NCBI GenBank assembly: GCA_964559125.1 | Contig: CAZLGW010000013.1 | Span: 62,001 to 126,000 of the forward strand | DNA from: Ravibacter sp964559125 | Lineage (GTDB): Bacteria; Bacteroidota; Bacteroidia; Cytophagales; Spirosomataceae | DNA: 64,000 nt | Direction: 5' to 3' | Part shown: positions 16,938-25,705 of the stretch, piece after piece | Layout of the letters: every line of letters starts with the position of its first letter | How positions within the stretch are numbered: position 1 is the stretch's first letter | The notes under the pieces: generated by a model | The model's input: only the letters and a program-made list of their open reading frames with translations | Database searches by the model: none | Told to the model about the DNA's origin: nothing | Position numbers and translations under genes: made by a program

Positions 16938-17381
16938 ATGAAAGATTTTTTTGAAGAGTTGTTTGCTTACGGGTATCATTGTAACCGGCAACTGGCTGAT
17001 ATTTTTGCTGCCAATGGGGAGAGGGTTACTGAGAAGTCGCTCAGTTTATATAGTCATATTCTCAATGCCCATCATATCTGGAACAGCAGGATTGCCGGCG
17101 GCACATCGCTTTTTGGCGTATGGGAGCCTCATCCTGTCAGCGATTTTAAGGAAATTGACAGCTCCAATTACAACTTTTCAGTATCGTTGCTCAATACCCT
17201 GGAGCTGAGCAAAGAAATACATTACTATAATACGAAGGGACTTAAATTTACCAACAGCGTACGCGATATTCTTTTCCATATTATCAATCATTCTACTTAT
17301 CACAGGGGGCAGATTGCTACGGAATTCAGGAAAATGGATATAGAGCCTCTTGCGACGGACTACATCTGGTATAAGAGATAA
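16938..17381 (+). CDS. DinB/YfiT-like family protein
   Basis: The 147-residue four-helix-bundle protein has the spaced metal-binding histidines of the DinB superfamily: LNAHHIWNSRI near residue 40, then HIINHSTYHRGQIATEF near residue 120 with the HxxxH arrangement. Many members are thiol-dependent, metal-binding transferases in bacillithiol- or mycothiol-containing cells; others are damage-inducible. The specific reaction is unknown. It converges with tpx across a 230-bp region holding a MITE-like inverted-repeat element. Confidence 0.85.
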   Translation: MKDFFEELFAYGYHCNRQLADIFAANGERVTEKSLSLYSHILNAHHIWNSRIAGGTSLFGVWEPHPVSDFKEIDSSNYNFSVSLLNTLELSKEIHYYNTKGLKFTNSVRDILFHIINHSTYHRGQIATEFRKMDIEPLATDYIWYKR

Positions 17382-17430
17382 CAGGCTGGAAACGGGTATA
17401 TTTCCTTTGGCGGGTCTTGGACTAAAAAAA

Positions 17431-17592
17431 GGCGCTGTCTAAAAAGTATCTTAACCGCAGAAGGGTATCTTGACTGCAGAAAAGAATCATAACCGCAGAG
17501 TTCGCGATGTACGCGAAGAATGCGCAAAGTATAAGTGTCGGACATTTTTATAGACTACTTTGCACCCTCTGCGGTAAAATTCAGACAGCGCC
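17431..17592. repeat. MITE-like element with terminal inverted repeats
   Basis: A 162-bp non-coding segment is bounded by GGCGCTGTCT (17431-17440) and its exact reverse complement AGACAGCGCC (17583-17592). Inside, CCGCAGA-type blocks near the left end pair with CTCTGCGGT near the right end, so the ends form an extended imperfect hairpin. The inner sequence carries the CGCAGAG...TACGCGAAG...GCAAAG phrase seen in dispersed bacterial repeats. There is no ORF. Whether it is mobile cannot be judged from one copy. Confidence 0.6.
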
Positions 17593-17613
17593 GTTTGAAA
17601 CAGTTTCGCTGTT

Positions 17614-18111
17614 TTATTTCAGGCTGGCCAGTGCAGCTTCATAGTCCGGCTCCTGGGTAATTTCCGGTACCTGCTCGGTATAAGTTACGGTGCCCTCCTC
17701 GTCGAGCACAACCACCGAACGGCTCAACAGGTTTTTTAACGGAGAATCCGTGATCGTCACCCCATAATCATCTCCGAAAGATGAGCGGAAGGCAGACAGG
17801 GGAACTACATTTTCCAACCCTTCCGCACCGCAAAAGCGCCCGAGTGCAAAAGGAAGATCGTTGGAAATACAAAGTACAACCGCGTTGTCCAGACCGGAGG
17901 CTTCCTGGTTGAATTTCCGTACCGACGCCGCGCATACACCGGTATCGACGCTCGGAAAAATATTAAGGATCACCTTTTTGCCTTTGTAGTCGGCTGAAGT
18001 TTTATCGGATAGGTCTGCACCTGTAAGGGCAAAATCGGGAGCTTTGGAGCCGGTTGCCGGCAGGGATCCTGCTGTATGAACCGGGTTACCTTTAAGTGTT
18101 ACAGTACTCAT
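17614..18111 (-). CDS. tpx: Thiol peroxidase (atypical 2-Cys peroxiredoxin)
   Basis: The Met at 18111 gives the family length of 165 residues and begins MSTVTLKGNPVHTAGSLP, matching known Tpx N-termini; the frame upstream of it is unrelated. The peroxidatic Cys is in PSVDTGVCAASVRKFN, and the resolving Cys is in FCGAEGLENV, giving the usual Tpx spacing. The enzyme reduces hydrogen and alkyl peroxides using thioredoxin. It is monocistronic. Confidence 0.95.
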   Translation of the reverse strand: MSTVTLKGNPVHTAGSLPATGSKAPDFALTGADLSDKTSADYKGKKVILNIFPSVDTGVCAASVRKFNQEASGLDNAVVLCISNDLPFALGRFCGAEGLENVVPLSAFRSSFGDDYGVTITDSPLKNLLSRSVVVLDEEGTVTYTEQVPEITQEPDYEAALASLK

Positions 18112-18414
18112 TACGCTTGTTTTGGTATGATTGGAAAAATTGACTTTCAATAATAGTTCCAATATAGACAAAACTCTCCAGGTTGTAAAACCGGTCGGGG
18201 TAGGTTTATGCGGCATTATTTCGAACGCAGGTAAATGTCGTTGCTTACCGACTCGAGATGAAGCAGCGGGCCGCCTCCTTTGGCGCTTCACCGGTATGAT
18301 GCGTTTGCTGAAACCTTGTAAATCCATACATCATCAAAGACGATCGGGAAGATGATTCATTACAAAGGGATATTGTTTTTTTCAGATGTCTGAAAGCAGG
18401 AAAGGCAGAAGGGG
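18112..18414. other. Intergenic region upstream of tpx
   Basis: These 303 bases lie between the S9 peptidase stop and the tpx start. Open frames here, including an in-frame extension of tpx to 18327, show no recognisable protein sequence. No terminator or RNA gene was recognised. Confidence 0.45.
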
Positions 18415-20577
18415 TCAGTGCGGCCCGGGAGGGCAATGCTTTTTCAGGAATCCGGTAAACAGGGTAGACATGTGCCTGACCGTGCCTTCTCCTTCCCGGA
18501 TACCGTGAGCACGATTAGGGTAGGCCATAAACTGGAACTGCTTGTTGTGCCTGACCAGTTCATTGATGAGCAGCTCTGCGTTCTGGTAATGTACATTGTC
18601 GTCGCCGGTACCGTGTATATACAGCAGGTTTCCTTTCAGATGGCGCGCATGTGTGACGGGCGAACCCTTAATGAAATCTTCAAGGTTTTCCTGGGGTATC
18701 CCCATAAAACGTTCCTGGTAGATATTGTCGTAAGTCAGCTGGCTTGCTACTGCCGCCACCGCTATGCCGGTTTGGAAGATATCGGGATATTGGAAGAGCA
18801 GATTAAGTGTGGAGGATCCGCCGCCGCTGTGACCATGCACTGCCACCCGTTTGGTGTCTATAAACGGGAATTTGCTGAACATAGCCTCGGCAGCTTCGGC
18901 CTGGTCTTTAATGTTAATGGTACCTATATTCCGGTAAATGGCTTTTCGCCAGGCGCGCCCTTTGGGCGAAGGTGTGCCGCGGTTGTCGATCGAAGCATAT
19001 ATATACCCGTCGGCTGCCATACTGCCCGCGTAGTTCTGATTGAAACCGGTGCCGTAAGCGTCCTTTACGGTGCTGGCAGCCGGCTCCCCGTAGACAAAAA
19101 ATACGATGGGATATTTCTTAGACGGATCGAAGCCGGTTGGTTTTACCAGCCAGGCGTCGATTTCCACACCGCTACGGGTATTCACTTTAAAAAACTCTAT
19201 ATCCTGCTGGTCCCGGCTCTGTCTGCTGCCGGTATTTCCCGGAAATAAAGACTTGTGATCGGGCAGGGAAACCCATTGCATTACGGGTGGGGTCTTCGCG
19301 TTAGAGAAGGTGTGAAGCGCCATTTTCCCATCGGGAGAAATGAGGTAATCATGAGTGCCGGCCTGGTTGACCGGGCTGAGCCGTTCGGGTGTTCCCGAGC
19401 CATCCAGCAGAGAGCGGTAAAGATAGGCCTGCGTGGCGTTATGAGGGGAAGCAAGGTAATAATAACTATTGGTGGGTTCGTCGATCAGAAGTGGTTTGAT
19501 AATGTCAAACTCGCCTTTGGTGATCAGCTTTTCCTTTTTTCCGTCACGGGTAACCCGGTAGGCATGCCGCCAGCCGTCCTTTTCGCTGATCCATACAAAT
19601 TCCCTGCCCCCGGCTATCCAGTCCCAGCCGCTGGGGTCGCTTTCAAATATGCTCTTGATTTCGATCCAGGCGTCGTCTTCTTCATGGTAGAAGACGCGTG
19701 ATTTCCCGGTTTTTGTATTGATATAGAGAAGCGAGCTCTCGTTCTGTTTCCGGTTGAGCTGCTGTACGACCAGCTCGGAAGGGTTGTTCGTGAACTCCAT
19801 ACGCGGGAGGTAAGTGTTCTGCGGATCGCCCGGGAGTTCCATCCATTTTGTTTTTGCAGTGGCGATATCAACCACACCTATCCGGTAAGAGGAAGGCTTT
19901 TCTCCCACTTTCGGGTACTCGACAGGCACGTTGAATGAGTAGGTCGAGTCGGTGTTGTTGATCATCAGGAAGTTGCGTATCCGGGTAGCATCGATCTGCC
20001 AGTAGGCAATGCTTTTACTGTCGGGGCTCCAGCGGAAGCCGTCCCTGCAGTCAAATTCCTCTTCATAAGCCCAGTCGAAAGTCCCGTTGATGAGCCGGTC
20101 GGTACCGTCGGAGGTAAGCGCTTTGGTTTTACCGGTAGCAAGATCTTCAAGGTATATGTTATGCCTGCTGACATAGGCCGCCTTTGTACCGTCGGGTGAG
20201 AGCTTGGCATACATGAGTGATGCTTCCGGCTGTGATGCACCTATCCGGGTCAACCTGTTTTTCTTTTTATCCAGCAGCCAGTAGTTGCCCCGTGTTTCGT
20301 AGCGCCACACCTTTTGAGTATTGGTAAAAAGCAGGATTTTGTCTCCCTGTACCGATACCTCTATGCCGGATATGGCGAGGGGCGACTGGCCGGGCGGTGT
20401 AAGCTCGCGGGCGCTTGCAAAAGTTTCGGGAGACAGGTCGGGCAGCGTAACCCGTACGATTTCACCGTTATATACTTCATAGAAAGAATTACCCTCCGGC
20501 GTCCAGCGGAAAGTAGCGGGAAGCTGCGCCTGCGCTGTGATAAAAGGACATAGCAACAGGAAAAGTTTCCGGATCAT
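18415..20577 (-). CDS. S9 family peptidase, dipeptidyl-peptidase IV-like
   Basis: The Met at 20577 begins a Sec signal (MIRKLFLLLCPFITAQAQ), giving about 720 residues; a Met six codons upstream would weaken the signal. The N-terminal two thirds form the DPP-IV beta-propeller with DWAYEEEF, the Glu motif family members use to bind the substrate amino terminus. The C-terminal alpha/beta-hydrolase has the Ser nucleophile in GHSGGGSST, Asp in HGTGDDNVHYQN and His in NRAHGI. It probably removes X-Pro dipeptides in the periplasm. It is transcribed alone. Confidence 0.93.
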   Translation of the reverse strand: MIRKLFLLLCPFITAQAQLPATFRWTPEGNSFYEVYNGEIVRVTLPDLSPETFASARELTPPGQSPLAISGIEVSVQGDKILLFTNTQKVWRYETRGNYWLLDKKKNRLTRIGASQPEASLMYAKLSPDGTKAAYVSRHNIYLEDLATGKTKALTSDGTDRLINGTFDWAYEEEFDCRDGFRWSPDSKSIAYWQIDATRIRNFLMINNTDSTYSFNVPVEYPKVGEKPSSYRIGVVDIATAKTKWMELPGDPQNTYLPRMEFTNNPSELVVQQLNRKQNESSLLYINTKTGKSRVFYHEEDDAWIEIKSIFESDPSGWDWIAGGREFVWISEKDGWRHAYRVTRDGKKEKLITKGEFDIIKPLLIDEPTNSYYYLASPHNATQAYLYRSLLDGSGTPERLSPVNQAGTHDYLISPDGKMALHTFSNAKTPPVMQWVSLPDHKSLFPGNTGSRQSRDQQDIEFFKVNTRSGVEIDAWLVKPTGFDPSKKYPIVFFVYGEPAASTVKDAYGTGFNQNYAGSMAADGYIYASIDNRGTPSPKGRAWRKAIYRNIGTINIKDQAEAAEAMFSKFPFIDTKRVAVHGHSGGGSSTLNLLFQYPDIFQTGIAVAAVASQLTYDNIYQERFMGIPQENLEDFIKGSPVTHARHLKGNLLYIHGTGDDNVHYQNAELLINELVRHNKQFQFMAYPNRAHGIREGEGTVRHMSTLFTGFLKKHCPPGPH

Positions 20578-20757
20578 ATAAAAGGATGAATGCATTTCAA
20601 TTCAGAATTGGTAACAGTATAAAGGTAGTTTGTTGTTGTAATTTGTTGCTTTATATCGGGATTTCCTATTAGATATGAGGCGTTAGATTACATCGTCTTA
20701 TCATCTTTGTCTTATCGTCTAATTGTCTAATCGTCTCATTATAGAGCGCTGAACACA

Positions 20758-21825
20758 TCAAAATGCAATCGTCAGCTGCTGTCCGGCATGAGGCTGGAGG
20801 TCTTCCAGGTTAGATACGGATACGCCGAGTAGTCTTACTGCTGAGTTTTCCGGGATATTCTCTGCCAGTAGCTGGAGGCAGGTTTTTTCAAACAGGCTAT
20901 AGTCGGTAACCGGCATAGCCGACGATCTGCTGCGCGTGGAGATACGGAAATCGTTGTATTTGATCTTGATTGTAATCGTCCGTCCGTAGATCCTGGTCCG
21001 CTCGCACCAGCTCCAGACATCCTCAATCAGCGGAAGCAATCCCTCTTCCATTTGTGGTAAGGAGAGCAGATCCTTATCGAAAGTATTCTCGGAACCTGAA
21101 GATTTCCGGATACGGTCGGGCTCGACCTGGCGGTTGTCGATTCCCCGGCAGATATTGTAATAGTGGGTACCGGCTTTTCCGAAGCGGTTTCTAAGGAAAT
21201 GTTCCGATTGCTTTTTGAGATCGGCGCCGGTATAGATCCCGATCTGGTGCATTTTTTCGGCTGTTACGTGGCCTATGCCATGAAATGAGGCTACCGGCAG
21301 GTCGGCGACGAAGTCTTCTCCTTCCCCGGGTTTTATGACGAACAACCCGTCGGGCTTACGGTGGTCGGAGGCCAGCTTTGCCAGAAATTTGTTGTAGGAT
21401 ATCCCGGCAGAAGCAGTGAGCCCGGTGGTTTCGTAGATGGCTGCTTTGATTTCTTTTGCGATGTGGGTGGCCGACTGCATCCTTTTCAGGTTAACGGTTA
21501 CGTCGAGATAGGCTTCATCGAGCGATAAAGGTTCGATGAGGGGAGTATACCTGGCAAAAATGCCCCTGATCTGGTTGGAGACCTGCTTGTATATCTCGAA
21601 CCTGGGTTTTGCGAAAATCAGGTGCGGGCATTTTCTCCGGGCTATTGAAGAAGGCATTGCCGACCGCACGCCATAACGCCGGGCCTCATAACTGGCAGCC
21701 GCTACTACGCCCCTTTCCGAGCTGCCGCCTACCGCAACCGGCTTGCCTCTGAGGTCGGGGTTGTCGCGTTGCTCGACAGAAGCAAAGAAGGCATCCATGT
21801 CTATATGTATGATCTTGCGGCTCAA
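20758..21825 (-). CDS. dinB: DNA polymerase IV (Y-family translesion polymerase)
   Basis: The 355-residue enzyme carries out error-prone synthesis past damaged bases. Palm motifs DMDAFFASVEQRDNP (metal Asp) and SLDEAYLDVT (catalytic Asp-Glu) are intact, followed by a helix-hairpin-helix thumb (PVASFHGIGHVTAEKMHQIG) and the little-finger domain with SGSENTF. The C-terminus ends GQQLTIAF, and a beta-clamp-binding peptide is not obvious. It faces a small conserved gene divergently at 92 bases. Confidence 0.95.
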   Translation of the reverse strand: MSRKIIHIDMDAFFASVEQRDNPDLRGKPVAVGGSSERGVVAAASYEARRYGVRSAMPSSIARRKCPHLIFAKPRFEIYKQVSNQIRGIFARYTPLIEPLSLDEAYLDVTVNLKRMQSATHIAKEIKAAIYETTGLTASAGISYNKFLAKLASDHRKPDGLFVIKPGEGEDFVADLPVASFHGIGHVTAEKMHQIGIYTGADLKKQSEHFLRNRFGKAGTHYYNICRGIDNRQVEPDRIRKSSGSENTFDKDLLSLPQMEEGLLPLIEDVWSWCERTRIYGRTITIKIKYNDFRISTRSRSSAMPVTDYSLFEKTCLQLLAENIPENSAVRLLGVSVSNLEDLQPHAGQQLTIAF

Positions 21826-21917
21826 TTGCTGTCTCGGCTGGATCCGGTTGAAAACAGAAAGATAAAGTAAATTTAAGAGAAGCCGCGCTTTCGTTTTTAT
21901 TCTTATAATCAGACAGT

Positions 21918-22208
21918 ATGACTTACCAGGAATTTGTTGACAGCACGTCTGCGTCCCGGCCTCCGCAGGAAATCGATGAGCTTTTACTTGCGTTGTGGCA
22001 TGAGGCCAGAGGGGATTGGGAAGCGGCGCACCAAATCGCTCAGAGCAGGGAAGGAACCCGTGATTATGATCGTCTTCACGCTTACCTGCACCGGGTGGAG
22101 GGCGACGAGTGGAATGCAGGATATTGGTACGGGAGGGCAGGCGCTGTGAAACCGGCTATTTCTCTGAAGGAAGAGTGGAGGGAGCTGGCAGAGCGCTTTC
22201 TGGTTTAG
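21918..22208 (+). CDS. Conserved small hypothetical protein
   Basis: The 96-residue soluble protein has a highly patterned Trp/His/Tyr-rich sequence (LWHEARGDWEAAHQIAQ, YDRLHAYLHRVEGDEWNAGY) found as a conserved small protein across many bacteria. Its function is unknown. No signal peptide or membrane segment is seen. It lies just upstream of the palindromic operator cluster of the satD-like gene but is probably a separate transcript. Confidence 0.8.
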   Translation: MTYQEFVDSTSASRPPQEIDELLLALWHEARGDWEAAHQIAQSREGTRDYDRLHAYLHRVEGDEWNAGYWYGRAGAVKPAISLKEEWRELAERFLV

Positions 22209-22213
22209 TAAAC

Positions 22214-22289
22214 ATAAGCTTTTTAGCTTATATATGTATATTATAAGTTATTTAACTTATATATTTTAACTATAAGTTATTTAGCTTAT
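22214..22289. promoter_or_regulatory. Three phased 18-bp palindromic operators upstream of satD-like gene
   Basis: The palindromes are ATAAGCTTTTTAGCTTAT (22214-22231), ATAAGTTATTTAACTTAT (22243-22260) and ATAAGTTATTTAGCTTAT (22272-22289). Their starts are exactly 29 bp apart. The third overlaps the TATATTTG -7 box. The arrangement fits cooperative binding by a dimeric repressor, most simply the HTH-containing satD-like product itself, which is inference. Confidence 0.8.
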
Positions 22290-22294
22290 ATTTG
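22287..22294 (+). promoter_or_regulatory. -7 promoter element of the satD-like operon
   Basis: TATATTTG matches TAnnTTTG and overlaps the last bases of the third palindrome, 25 bases before the ATG. Operator occupancy would therefore block the promoter. Confidence 0.6.
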
Positions 22295-22319
22295 TGGCGG
22301 ATGTTATACCGATGAAACA

Positions 22320-22964
22320 ATGATCTCGAAAGAAAAACCGGATATTGGAGTGGTATTGACTGCCGATCTGGTCAATTCAACCGCTTATCCCCCGGAAGAA
22401 ACAGAACGAAGGCTCGGGGATATGCTGAACCGCCTGAAAACAGAGACAGATTGGTCGCTCAGCCCGGAGGTTTACAGGGGCGACAGCTTTCAGGGGGTAT
22501 TGAAAAGGGGTGGGGAGGCCCTGCGCATTTCGTTGCTGGCAAGGGCTATGTTGAAAGCAGAGAATCCTGACCTGGACCTGAGGGTAGCCCTGGGGATCGG
22601 AAAGATCGGGAGGCTGACAGACAGACCGGGGACTTCAGACGGCGAGGCATTCCGGTTATCGGGGCTGTTGGCAGACGTTATGAAGAAGGAAAGAGCCCGG
22701 ATTGCACTGGCCCTGCCGGTGTCGTCGGAACCTGTTAAAGCCGTACTTACGCTCCTCGAATCTGTGGTGGAGAAATGGACTTCAGCACAGGCCGAGGTGA
22801 TGCTCAGGCTGCTGACAGGAGCTACCATGAGCGAAATAGCAGAAGTGCTCAGGATCAGCCAGCCGGCTGTCAGCCAGCATGCGCAGGCGGCAAAGTGGTG
22901 GGCAGTGGAGCCGGTGATACACACATTTGACCAGTTGATACAAGCATTTCATTCTTATGACTGA
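22320..22964 (+). CDS. SatD family protein with C-terminal helix-turn-helix
   Basis: The 214-residue protein has the SatD-like N-terminal region (VVLTADLVNSTAYPPEE, EVYRGDSFQGVLKRGGEALR, GIGKIG, SDGEAFRLSG) and a C-terminal sigma-4/LuxR-like HTH (residues 175-200, MSEIAEVLRISQPAVSQHAQ). SatD was named from a streptococcal acid-tolerance locus; its biochemical function is not established. The HTH makes a DNA-binding role likely. Three palindromes stand directly upstream, suggesting autoregulation. The stop overlaps the DUF3307 start by 8 bases. Confidence 0.8.
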   Translation: MISKEKPDIGVVLTADLVNSTAYPPEETERRLGDMLNRLKTETDWSLSPEVYRGDSFQGVLKRGGEALRISLLARAMLKAENPDLDLRVALGIGKIGRLTDRPGTSDGEAFRLSGLLADVMKKERARIALALPVSSEPVKAVLTLLESVVEKWTSAQAEVMLRLLTGATMSEIAEVLRISQPAVSQHAQAAKWWAVEPVIHTFDQLIQAFHSYD

Positions 22965-23697
22965 GTTTCTGGCTTTACTGACAGCGCATGTTTTGGCAGA
23001 CTTCTATCTGCAGCCAGGTGAGTGGGTGGCTGAAAAACGGGAGAAAGGTTGGAAATCAGGTGCGTTATATGCTCATGTACTGACTGTTACCGCTTTGTCA
23101 TACCTCTTGCTGGGATACTGGAATCAACCCCAGATTGCCCTGGGGCTGGGGTTGGCACACGGTGTTATCGATGTGGTAAAGCTGCGTTTTGATACCCGGA
23201 AAACGACTGCCTGGTTTATTTACGACCAGATACTTCACCTGGTAAGCATTATTATTACGGCCTGGATCATCACGGGCACGACCGAGACTTCGTTAGAAAA
23301 GTTTATTGATTATATAAGGCAGCCAGAAGTTTCGGCTACAATTGCCGGTCTTCTCCTTTGTCTTACGCCGGTGTCGTTCCTGGTCGGGATGTTTACGAGG
23401 CCATGGCGGGAAGAGCTCGAACGGCTTGCCCCGGGTGCTGAAGATAACCTCGACAATGCAGGGAGATGGATCGGGATGTCGGAGCGGTTGCTTATATATG
23501 TTTTTGTGCTGCTGGGACAATATTCCGCCATAGGTTTTCTGATAGCGGCCAAGTCATTGCTGCGCTATAATGACAAACATCCGGCGGGTATCCCGCATAG
23601 CTACATCACTAAAAAATCGGAGTATGTATTGGTAGGCACCCTGATGAGCTATACCTGTGCTATTATCATTGCGCTGCTGGTCAGATGGCTGCGATAA
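22957..23697 (+). CDS. DUF3307 family membrane protein
   Basis: The 246-residue protein has a hydrophobic N-terminus (LLTAHVLADFYLQP, the family hallmark with HxxxDFxxQ) and several predicted helices (HVLTVTALSYLLLGYW, ILHLVSIIITAWIITGT, TIAGLLLCLTPVSFLVGMF, LLIYVFVLLGQYSAIGFLIA, CAIIIALLVRW). Its function is unknown. DUF3307 genes regularly follow satD-type genes, and here translation is coupled by overlap, so the membrane protein is the probable effector controlled by the upstream regulator. Confidence 0.85.
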   Translation: MTEFLALLTAHVLADFYLQPGEWVAEKREKGWKSGALYAHVLTVTALSYLLLGYWNQPQIALGLGLAHGVIDVVKLRFDTRKTTAWFIYDQILHLVSIIITAWIITGTTETSLEKFIDYIRQPEVSATIAGLLLCLTPVSFLVGMFTRPWREELERLAPGAEDNLDNAGRWIGMSERLLIYVFVLLGQYSAIGFLIAAKSLLRYNDKHPAGIPHSYITKKSEYVLVGTLMSYTCAIIIALLVRWLR

Positions 23698-23842
23698 GGG
23701 GGGGCTTCCTATACGCCCGGGATAGGGCAGGAGAGATGAGAAATGATTGTTAAAATAAGTTAAACAGTATTTTTTTATGGAGAGCTTTTAAACTCACGGT
23801 GATGACAGGGCTCTAACCTACATAACCAAAACAAGCAATACC

Positions 23843-24235
23843 ATGAAAAAATCAATTGTCGCCTTACTCTTTTTCGTTACAATTTCAGCAGGTGCATTTG
23901 CCCAGGAAAGAAGGGGAGGAGGAGAAAAAATGACCCCTGAAAAGAGAGCCGAGATGCAGACTAAAAGAATGACCGAGCAACTTGGCCTCAACGAAGACCA
24001 GCAAAAGAAAGTGCTTGCGCTCAATGTCGAAAGGACAAAGAAAAGCCAGGAGCTGGGCCAGGCTGAAGCATCCAGGCGGAAAGAAATGCGTGAAGCTTAC
24101 GTAAATGAATTGAATACGATCCTGACATCCGAGCAACAGGAAAAACTGAAAAATGCCCGGCATGAAGGCAGGGGGCCGCGCGACGGTGCAACCAGAAGCC
24201 GGAAGGACGGTAAAGGACCCAAGCCCCAAAACTGA
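23843..24235 (+). CDS. DUF4890/Spy-like periplasmic protein
   Basis: The 130-residue protein has a signal peptide cleaved after GAFA|Q, then a charged helical region (residues 30-105) with two Spy/CpxP-like LTxxQ-type segments: LGLNEDQQKKVLALN and LTSEQQEKLKNA. The C-terminal tail is Gly/Arg/Lys-rich and disordered. Related proteins are small periplasmic chaperone-like or metal-responsive factors. It is monocistronic and ends at a strong hairpin. Confidence 0.8.
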   Translation: MKKSIVALLFFVTISAGAFAQERRGGGEKMTPEKRAEMQTKRMTEQLGLNEDQQKKVLALNVERTKKSQELGQAEASRRKEMREAYVNELNTILTSEQQEKLKNARHEGRGPRDGATRSRKDGKGPKPQN

Positions 24236-24251
24236 TTTATCCTATATACCT

Positions 24252-24289
24252 GGTACCCGGAGCTTATGCCTTCGGGTACCTTATTTTTT
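24252..24289. terminator. Bidirectional terminator between DUF4890 and MATE genes
   Basis: GGTACCCG (24252-24259) pairs with CGGGTACC (24273-24280), followed on the plus strand by TTATTTTTT. The T-run overlaps the stop codon of the convergent MATE gene. Confidence 0.85.
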
Positions 24290-25603
24290 CCGGCTCAGGA
24301 TAAAAAAACGGCTGATCATAAAAAAAGAAGCCAGTGCAAGCCCGGCAGTGAGCCCTATCCAGATACCCGGAGGCCCTACATTAAGCTTAAAGGTAACATA
24401 GTAGCCGACGGGAAGCCCCACAATCCAATAGGCGATGGCTACAAAGCCGGTAGGGACCCTGACATCTTTTAATCCGCGCAGGATACCCGCGCCGACTGCC
24501 TGGGTACTATCCGAGATCTGGAAGACTGAAGCGAAGATAAGCAGGTATGCGGCCAGGTCGACAACCCTCGGATCATCGTTGAACAGTGTCGGCAAAAAGC
24601 CCCTGAGCAGTACGAAAAGAAGCGCACAGCAGGACCCGTAACCCAGTGCAGTGAAGATGGCGCTTTTGCCTATCAGCTTTATCTTAGGGAAATTACGGGC
24701 CCCGAAAGCATTGCTTACCCGGATGGAAGCCGCCTGGGAAAGCCCCATCGAAACCATAAAAGTAAAGGAAGCGCAGCTGAGGGCGATCTGGTGAGCGGCC
24801 TGCTCTACAGCGCCGATAGTGCCTATAAGAATGCCGGAAACCGCAAAAGCGCCCGACTCCATACCGAGCTGCAGGCTGGAAGGAACGCCGATATGGAGGA
24901 GCTCCCGAAAAGTTTTCCCTCTCAGCTGCCATTGATTTCTACCTACGGCCATATACCGGGCAAAAAGCCTGTGTCTCAGGATAACGTATCCCAGGGCGAA
25001 GAACATAATCGTCCGGGTGATCAGCGTAGCCCATCCGGCTCCTATCAGCTCCAGCCGGGGGAAACCCCAGTTGCCGTAAATGAACAACCAGTTCAGGAAG
25101 GCATTCAGCGGCAGCCCGGCCAATGAAATGATCATAGCCGTTTTGGTGTATTCAAGTCCGTCGGCAAACTGCTTGAGGGTCATGAAGAGGATCATCGGAA
25201 TAATCGATATTCCGATAAAATTCATAAAAGGGATCGCATAAGCGACCACTTCGGGGTCCTGTCCGAGATGGTGGAAGATGTCTTTCCCTCCCAGTAAGAG
25301 ACCGGCTATCAAAAGGGCGGAGAAGGTACACAGCAGAAAACCATTGTAGAAGTAATGGGAAACCTTCTGTCCGTCGTTCTGTCCGTGGGCCATCGAGACC
25401 ATTTGTGATACCGAGATCGTCACCCCGATCCCGACCACAAACGGGATGTTCATCACGTTGAATACCAATGCCGCAGCAGCGAGCTGCTTATAACTTACCG
25501 CACCGACCATTGCCGTGTCGATAAGATGCAGCGCCATCTGTGCCAGTTCTCCCAGGATAATGGGAAGCGCAAGCTTTACTGTTTTTGAGGTTTCGTCAAG
25601 CAT
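24281..25603 (-). CDS. MATE family efflux transporter
   Basis: The 440-residue inner-membrane protein has about 12 transmembrane helices arranged as two MatE repeats; LAQMALHLIDTAMVGAVS in helix 1 and AVEQAAHQIALSCASF in the second half are family hallmarks. It would export cationic drugs or metabolites in exchange for Na+ or H+ (NorM-like). It is monocistronic with no linked regulator. Confidence 0.93.
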   Translation of the reverse strand: MLDETSKTVKLALPIILGELAQMALHLIDTAMVGAVSYKQLAAAALVFNVMNIPFVVGIGVTISVSQMVSMAHGQNDGQKVSHYFYNGFLLCTFSALLIAGLLLGGKDIFHHLGQDPEVVAYAIPFMNFIGISIIPMILFMTLKQFADGLEYTKTAMIISLAGLPLNAFLNWLFIYGNWGFPRLELIGAGWATLITRTIMFFALGYVILRHRLFARYMAVGRNQWQLRGKTFRELLHIGVPSSLQLGMESGAFAVSGILIGTIGAVEQAAHQIALSCASFTFMVSMGLSQAASIRVSNAFGARNFPKIKLIGKSAIFTALGYGSCCALLFVLLRGFLPTLFNDDPRVVDLAAYLLIFASVFQISDSTQAVGAGILRGLKDVRVPTGFVAIAYWIVGLPVGYYVTFKLNVGPPGIWIGLTAGLALASFFMISRFFILSRKK

Positions 25604-25705
25604 CTGTACCTATCCTTTCCGGTATCTCCGAAAAAGGACGCAAAGATACGATCATGATCGCTAAGAAGTATGATTGGGCAAAAGATAGTTTTATGGAAGA
25701 GCCTA

